DNA of 64,000 nucleotides from Cristatella mucedo (Eukaryota; Bryozoa; Phylactolaemata; Cristatellidae), in the NCBI GenBank assembly GCA_009760855.2, contig WPIO01000097.1, positions 498,001-562,000 of the forward strand, read 5' to 3'. Below the pieces are notes generated by a model. The model was not told the DNA's origin, ran no database searches, and was given only the letters and a program-made list of their open reading frames with translations. The position numbers and the translations under genes were made by a program. Positions 10,902 through 64,000 of this stretch are shown in pieces; within the stretch, counting starts at the first letter, position 1; every line of letters starts with the position of its first letter.

Positions 10902-11143
10902 CAGTGGCAAAGCCAGGATTTTTATCTGGAGGGAGCAAGACCTGCAAATATTTTATGTAGGGGCTAGATAAGCCACAATTAATGAAAAATTAAAGCACAA
11001 AATCGCAGTGTTTATCTCGAGAAAACTCGGAAGTTGCTCATCAAGTGAAATTAAGACATAATTTCGTTGTTGGCAACAGCATGGGCACAGGAATAGGGCC
11101 CAGGTTGTTGTCCTGGGATAGCAGGTCATTGGCTTTGCCACTG
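10902..11143. mobile_element. hAT-like non-autonomous DNA element (MITE)
   Basis: The ends are perfect 14-base inverted repeats: CAGTGGCAAAGCCA at 10902 and TGGCTTTGCCACTG ending at 11143. The flanks ATGCCAGG and ATGACAAG agree at six of eight positions, as expected for an aged 8-base target duplication. CAGTGGC...CCAGGATTTTTATCTGGAGG is typical of hAT-family termini. There is no transposase. A related copy lies at 29029-29345. Confidence 0.75.
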
Positions 11144-12465
11144 ATGACAAGATAGGCTGACAGAAAAATCTGTGAACTTTTTACCTGCATTCGTTAAAGA
11201 GAATATGGATACATATACCAATGCATGTAATTGGAAATATACTGTTAAGATAATCTGCATATAACAGGTATGCATGCAACTGCATATACAAGCATAAATA
11301 TGTATATACAGGTAGAGCTAATTATACCAGTACGGGTGCATGGCAACATATAAGGTATTGCACATGTCGTATATACTGTAAACATTCATAATGTCATGGG
11401 ATATTTCTTTCGCTAAGTGCTGCAGTGCTCTTCGTGACGTCGCCGGCTGCAAGGAAGACCATTCGGGGTCAAACGCCAGCCAATCACTAATCTTGTCAAC
11501 TGCCCATCAGGCTATTACCCGGCTAGCTATCGATTACACAATCAGCAGAATCTGGGCAGATGATGCAGAGAATGAGAACATGCTCATCAGATCGAGGAGA
11601 TGCACAGGAAAAACACGTCTCCTATCAATGAGATTGTATTGATGACTGCTAGACCATGGCTACTAGCACAGCAATTACATCTGCATTGGCAGCGAAGCTA
11701 CACCCTCTGGAATGAGACTGCCATCACAACAGAAATACTGATGGGTGTTGATCCTGCATCACCCGAAAAGCACAACACAATGTCAGTCAGACTGCCCGGT
11801 AAGTGCTTGCATCACAAACAGCCCACATAAATGATAGTTGCATACTCGAGTCAGTGTAGCCCGATGGTACCAGCATGTTTCACTACCCAACGAGGCAGTT
11901 CCTCAAATTGGAATAGCAGACTATAGAAGCCTGCAACCATGCTGCTGCCGGTACTAGGCTATCATCGTCAGTTGCTTATAGGCGGTGGACATAAATGTTG
12001 CATCACGTTTGATTGCTCAAAGATCGTTTGTGGTCTACTCCGGGACAAATGCAGCTGCCACTGATAGTGAGTCTAGTGCAGAGCTCGCACAGCATTCCTT
12101 CAGCAGCATACCGGCACGGCAAGCTGAAACATACTGAATCACCAAAACACATAAAGAATAGTTGAACCGCACACGATACCGCAGCTGAGGTCCGCATACC
12201 GACAGGTATAGACGCCCCAGCTACTGACTGCTGACTCTGCAGTGTGTGTATGACTTCTTCCGCCGCCAGACGGCAGGGCTTACAGAGTGATAGAAGCACT
12301 GACGGTGTGTGCCTACTTCACCTACGCTGACCTGTGGTGATTCTCACCAGGGGTGTCTATGCATGATAGGTTTCAACCTAGCAAGAACCTGTTGCAATGA
12401 TTATCCTTTAGTGGTCCAGATATAGGTAAATGTCAAACTTGACAAAAACGGCTGGTGTGCCTTCC
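11144..12465. other. DGK 3' flank
   Basis: This stretch follows the DGK stop on the minus strand and should hold its 3' UTR. ORFs of about 80 codons (11391-11642, 12003-12299) have no recognisable protein. No clear polyadenylation signal was found. Confidence 0.45.
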
Positions 12466-59008
<46,543 letters not shown>

Positions 59009-59594
59009 CTGCAGAAAAAAAACAATAATCGTTCAGCATAGCAAGTGGCAAACGATTTGTTAGACGCATAAAATTAGCATTCTCCATGCAGACCCCACTC
59101 GATGTCAAGAAGCGATGACCAGATTGCACAGATGGCATGCACACAAAGAAAACTCACACGTGAAGCAGAAGAGCATACGACATGCCCGACCAAGTCCAGT
59201 AGCATTGCTTGTAGCACAAAACCAATGTAGAGGCCATCGGATGATGCCAGGAAAAGCTAATAGGCCGGCCTTGGCGGCCTGCAGTTAAAGAGGCTACGGC
59301 CCGAGCTAAGTGGGATACTAGTGGCTAGACCAAGCTGACAGAATCGCCAATCTCTAGAGAAATCGGCTAATACAGCTCACACCTGCTGGTAAGTCCGACC
59401 GTAAAGCAACCCAAAGCAAACAAAGCAGTCAGCCGGATTCCTCCAGCTGCAGGTGATTTGAATTACCACGCCTGAATAATAGCAAGCAGAACCGAGATGC
59501 ATGCCGACCGACCAGTGAGCCCGTGTGTCACTGCCGGGCAGCCCCGGCCACCACCCTGATTGCTGTGAGCATGACATCCACCTCAAACAGATGT
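59009..59594 (-). other. Sequence 5' of the RVH exon
   Basis: Searched for the missing N-terminal exon (pattern YAEYS-x-KKL-x-DVL); none found. No repeats recognised. Confidence 0.4.
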
Positions 59595-59744
59595 AAAGAT
59601 CGGCTGATCCAACAGCCTCATTTGTATAGTAGCAGAAGAGCCTTTAGGGCAAACACCCCACTTCCAGCAGGCAATTGAGTATTGTCTGTTGCAGGACTCG
59701 CACCCCAACCTGGGTCGTGAAGTGCAAGCATCTTAACCGTCCTG
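59595..59744 (-). mobile_element. tRNA-derived SINE, family 2
   Basis: GATCGGCTGATCCAACAGCC, GTAGCAGAAGAGCCTTTAGG, CAGGCAATTGAGTATTGTCT, GTTGCAGGACTCGCACCCC, GCATCTTAACCG. It abuts a family 1 copy on the other strand. Confidence 0.75.
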
Positions 59745-60036
<292 letters not shown>

Positions 60037-60239
60037 ATTAGCAGACATGAGTTTTGCACAACCTGTCCAACTATGGCTGCCTGGTCGACTATTGCTGTAG
60101 GCAGTTTTAAAGTCCTCCCGTCTAGCGTCAAAACCAGTGAACTGTATGCCAAAGTAAACAAAACAGTCCAATATACACAGTTTTTTAACACTACATTTAC
60201 ATTTTTAACACAGCATGAGTAGTAAAAACACTCAATCCT

Positions 60240-61165
60240 GTAGGCTGTGACCCCTCCCCGATTAGCGATCACTTCCACTATTCGGGCTGGCATGGACTTG
60301 ACGAGTTTTAGAGTTACGTCGGATGATATGGCATGCCAGACCGCTTGCAATTTGTCCCATAATTCGGCCGGGGATCTTATGTTAGTGTCTAGAGCTCTCA
60401 GCCGACGATGAGCTTTGTCCCACAGATACTCAGTCGGGTTATGGTCCAAGCTCTGACTCGGCCACTGCAAGCATGTGAAATGAGGCGACCTGTCGAGAAA
60501 CTGCAGCACAACTTGGGCAGTATGTTTCGGATCCTTGTTCTGTTGATATAAAAAATTAGTGCCTTTCAGTCACAATGCACTGGGCACATCAGGACCCGAA
60601 CTTCACAGTATGTACAGCAGACATCAGCATATGCCTCGTCACTCCTGCATCGAACGCAGGATCGACATTTGTAGCTGCCATACATGGCTTACTTACTTTC
60701 TTCGGTAAATAATACCCTCATCTAATCTTCGGTAGCCTGGTGTCTATGCTGCCACACCCATAGAAGATGTGCTTCTTTATGGGCTTTCGTCAGTAACTAA
60801 ATCTTTCTTTGCCACCCTTGTCATAAGTCCTTGTTCGTTGAGCCTTTGCTTCACCGTCTGCTCACTGAGGATCTTACCGGTGGTAAGTTCGAATGCTTTG
60901 GCATGGACTCGAGCAGGGGCAAAGTGAGCCTTCAGGCATTCCATTTTCAAGAGCCGATCATTGCTCTTAGTAGAAGCCCGAGGGTACCCAGCCGGAGGCT
61001 GGTTCTTCATCGTCCCTAGCGCAGACATTTCCCGAATGCTATATCGGAACGCTTTCTCATTTGTTCAATGCTTCCGAGCGATCTTTCGGGTGCTAACCTT
61101 CTCAAGATGGTAAGACCACAGCTGGCCGTTGACAAAATCAGCAAGGCAACCTCCCTTTGCCATAT
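60240..61165 (-). pseudogene. Tc1/mariner transposase pseudogene 2
   Basis: Minus strand, N to C: ADFVNGQLWSYHLEKVSTRK and IREMSALGTMKNQPPAGYPR (helix-turn-helix and GRPR-like linker), ASTKSNDRLLKMECLKAH, LSEQTVKQRLNEQGLMTRVA, QQNKDPKHTAQVVLQFLDR, QWPSQSLDHNPTEYLWDKAH, MPARIVEVIANRGG. The last part of the middle (about 60540-60770) is broken by frameshifts and stops, and the first catalytic Asp region is damaged. No terminal repeats were found. Confidence 0.88.
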
Positions 61166-61706
61166 CTGCTAGTAGACACTCACGTGTTTCTACCGTCTGC
61201 CAGCTTCGGCTAAGGTTGTTGGGTGTCTGCCCAACTTGACCTGTGTGCTAGCGCAACAAGACTATGTCGCAGATTCTATTAGACGAATAAAGTTGCAAAT
61301 GCTATAAGAAGTGTATCGACCATGTTTAAAGGTACGACCACAATATGTAGATTTTCTCTACTAGCAGATGCTTCAATCATTGTTATCGTGTGCCTTGCCC
61401 ATAGGTGAGTGGAGTAATCCTTCCCACCCGGCCACCAAAATCAGGAACTGCAACCGGCTATCGATATTGGAGTTGTCTGGTTGCTAAGGAGGGCATCAAT
61501 ACATACGCCTACTTATGGGTTTCCTGGGTTCAGCACTCAGAAGTCATCCAGAGCAAAAAGTCACACACCAAAACACTGCTTCTTGATAGCCAATGAATGA
61601 AAAGATTTATTAGTATTTACCATAAATTTACAGTAGTTCCAAGACCTATTGGCTGAGATACATCGACCCTACTCACAGCAGGCCAAATTCGGCAAAACTT
61701 ATGGCC

Positions 61707-61927
<221 letters not shown>

Positions 61928-61949
61928 CGTGTTGCTCTACCACACGATT

Positions 61950-62956
61950 TTTTAAAGGGTGAGGAGCCTCGGGGCTGACCCCGACAATTTCTCACATACG
62001 TCAGATTTGATTTTCTTCCACTCCTTCTGCAGAAGTTCGAATAATTCATGACAATTTCGTGAAAGCATGACTTTACACTCCAAATCCGGCCCCAAACGTT
62101 CAATGGGGTTCATATCTGGACTCTTAATGGGCCATTCGAAAATCCGTAAGTGATCGCAGCCTTGCCGAATAGGGTTGTCAAAAAAGTCCTTAACAATGCC
62201 TATGCTTCGAATCATTGTCCTATTGCCAAATAAAGCACAAACCATGTATGCTATGAGCTGACGGAATACCGACATTCATAACAGTGTCCAAGTAGGGGTC
62301 TGCATTCATTATCCCCGCGTGGTGCAAGCTCCCTACACCAGCAGAGCTAACCCCACATCATTACCCCACCACCACCACCACCACAGTATTTCACCGTCTT
62401 TGGAGACAAACATTTAGATACGCATCCTCCTTTTGTCTTCACACTCGCTGAGTGCCCCCCCACCCCGAGGTCACAAAGAGGGTGAACGTGGATTCGTCAG
62501 TCCACAGAACTTTGCTCCACTCAGCTGGGGTACAGTGCCGGTATTTACTAGTGAAAGCAAGCCTCCTATATTTGTGCGTAATGCTAAGTAGTAGCTTCCT
62601 CTTAGCAACTCTGGACCGAATACCTCGCTCGTTGACCCTCTTCCTGATCGTTCTTTCGCTCACAGTAAAAACTCCTGAGAGCTCGAGCTCTTTCATAATT
62701 TTCAATGAACTGGTAAACCTGCAATGAATTGCCACCACCTTCATCTTCCGGTCCTCGGTTATCGTCGTGCAGCAACGCCTACCACTCCAGATCCAGCGTT
62801 CATAGTTCCGGTCTGTTCTAGCTTGTTCAAATTATACCCCACTGCTGCTTCTGTAATACCTATCTTCTTTGCAATCGCTCGATTAGAATAATACTCGTTT
62901 TTCAAAGCGAGGAGGGTACCCTTCTGGCAATCCGAGAGCTTGGAAAAGCTGGTCAT
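61950..62956 (-). pseudogene. Tc1/mariner transposase pseudogene 3
   Basis: Minus strand, N to C: MTSFSKLSDCQKGTLLALKN, RAIAKKIGITEAAVGYNLNK (helix-turn-helix), ELSGVFTVSERTIRKRVNER and GIRSRVAKRKLLLSITHKYR, WSKVLWTDESTFTLF (first catalytic Asp in WTDES), then a damaged middle, FEWPIKSPDMNPIERLGPDL, LLQKEWKKIKSDVCEKLSGS. Three frames carry it; frameshifts at about 62440 and 62750. The translation start ATG at 62956 has the usual length for a Tc1 protein. Confidence 0.9.
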
Positions 62957-63279
62957 TTTCGGTTGAGCGCTGCTTACTTCGCTTCGGTTGAGAGCCTCTG
63001 AACCCTAAATGGCCTGGCTGCATGGTACCCAGAAGGCTTGCAATTGCATCCGGTCATTCCTGTGTGATTCACTTTAGCAGGCTGGTCATGTTTACCTGGA
63101 CGTACGACCCTAGTTTTAAGGGAGATGATAACTCCGATGCCCCCCCTGGTGATCCTACTTCATGCCATTAAAACGTCAACGATACGGCCGAGAGTGAAGC
63201 TCATGAGCTCAATTGTATATCATTTGATAGAAAACATATTTTACTAGTACTACAATTAGTTTGAGCAGTTAATAAAGAA

Positions 63280-63352
63280 TGCATTCAGCAGAACTCAAAA
63301 AAGTAAAGGGCCCTTGCTGGTTCGGACATTTTTGGGCCGGCAATGTATATAC
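63280..63352 (-). mobile_element. Candidate terminal repeat of a Tc1-like element
   Basis: Read on the minus strand from 63352: TATATACATTGCCGGCCCAA then AAATGTCCGAACCAGCAAGG. ACATTGCCGGCC-AAAA-T-T is the form of many Tc1-like ends next to a TA site. It is 330 bases 5' of transposase pseudogene 3, same orientation. The matching right end was not found. Confidence 0.45.
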
Positions 63353-64000
63353 AGTGTTGGTCCTACAAACCTACCCACCCTATGAATCGACTTATAATCT
63401 CTGATTATTCAGGTTTCTCGTGGACTGTTGCCAAGAAAATTTCACCAGAGCATATTATTTGCATGCCTTAGCAATATTTGTAACGAATCGGACATGCTAT
63501 CAACTTGGTTATTATCTTACAGGTGAAAAACATGTGCAATGACCCTGCTTTTGTAGTAACCAGGGCAATTTCTGGCTACTGACATGGTCACCATACCCGA
63601 CAGATCCTATTTTATATTATATTCGATTACATTCGATACTATTTTCCCGTCGGAGCACTACGGGGTAAAATTTACTAGATGAATCTAGTATCCGACTCTA
63701 TAAAAATTTATCTCACCAACCGTGTAGAGCATTTTTTCAGCAATCATCGAGAGTTAGAAGCATGCTAATTTGAGCATTCACAACCATAAATTTGATATGG
63801 TTAGAAGATACTAAAATTTGATGACACAGTTGAAAGGGAAAATCGAACAGTATTTTCTGGTAAACAAGGAATTAAAGAATTCTTTAAAATTGTGTTCTAG
63901 GTTTTAGCTATCTCAGTTTACTAAATGCATGTACTATAATTTCAGGAAAACATTATAACCCATGCCGGTCACCATGGTTTTGCCATCCCATGTGTTTTCC
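63353..64000. other. AT-rich stretch without recognised feature
   Basis: No exon of the kinase N terminus, no named repeat. Confidence 0.4.

Overview
This is animal nuclear DNA. It carries spliced genes with GT-AG introns of up to about 9.7 kb, and their products are metazoan signalling proteins: a type I diacylglycerol kinase and a tensin-like PTB protein. The introns are filled with L2/CR1-type LINE fragments, tRNA-derived SINEs, Tc1/mariner and hAT-like DNA elements, and very long microsatellites. I do not recognise the species. The repeats are not those of a mammal, so an invertebrate is most likely, but that is an inference. There is no sign of bacterial genes, CRISPR or operons.

Layout. 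At the left end, on the + strand, lie the last two coding exons of a tensin-like gene (824-937 and 2676-2799). They encode the end of its C-terminal phosphotyrosine-binding domain. From 12466 to 59008, on the - strand, runs a type I diacylglycerol kinase gene. Nineteen coding exons were recognised by reading all frames, and every exon junction agrees in phase. Joined, they give 708 residues plus a stop: recoverin-homology segment, two EF hands, two C1 zinc fingers, the GGDG-containing catalytic domain and the accessory domain with a C-terminal IDGEPW motif. The first coding exon or exons were not found and are either right of 59 kb or outside the window. The two genes converge tail to tail, with 9.7 kb between their stop codons.

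Everything else that could be identified is repeat. The L2/CR1-type LINE occurs as a few long degraded pieces (6050-8330, 15945-16985, 19848-20697, 25570-26530, 53390-54260, 55600-57330) and as many copies of only its last 80-200 bases, ending in (ATT)n. Three Tc1/mariner transposase pseudogenes lie at 50560-51540, 60240-61165 and 61950-62956. At least three tRNA-type SINE families are present; one shares its 3' end with the LINE. A SINE copy at 32240-32670 contains a 17-copy minisatellite.

How the parts work together. The kinase converts diacylglycerol to phosphatidic acid under calcium control. Tensins link integrin tails to actin. Nothing in the sequence ties the two genes functionally beyond adjacency. 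No undescribed gene system was found. The most useful results are the complete-phase exon model of the kinase, the tensin tail, several uncatalogued-looking repeat families, and a few open blocks with splice-like ends that I could not assign.
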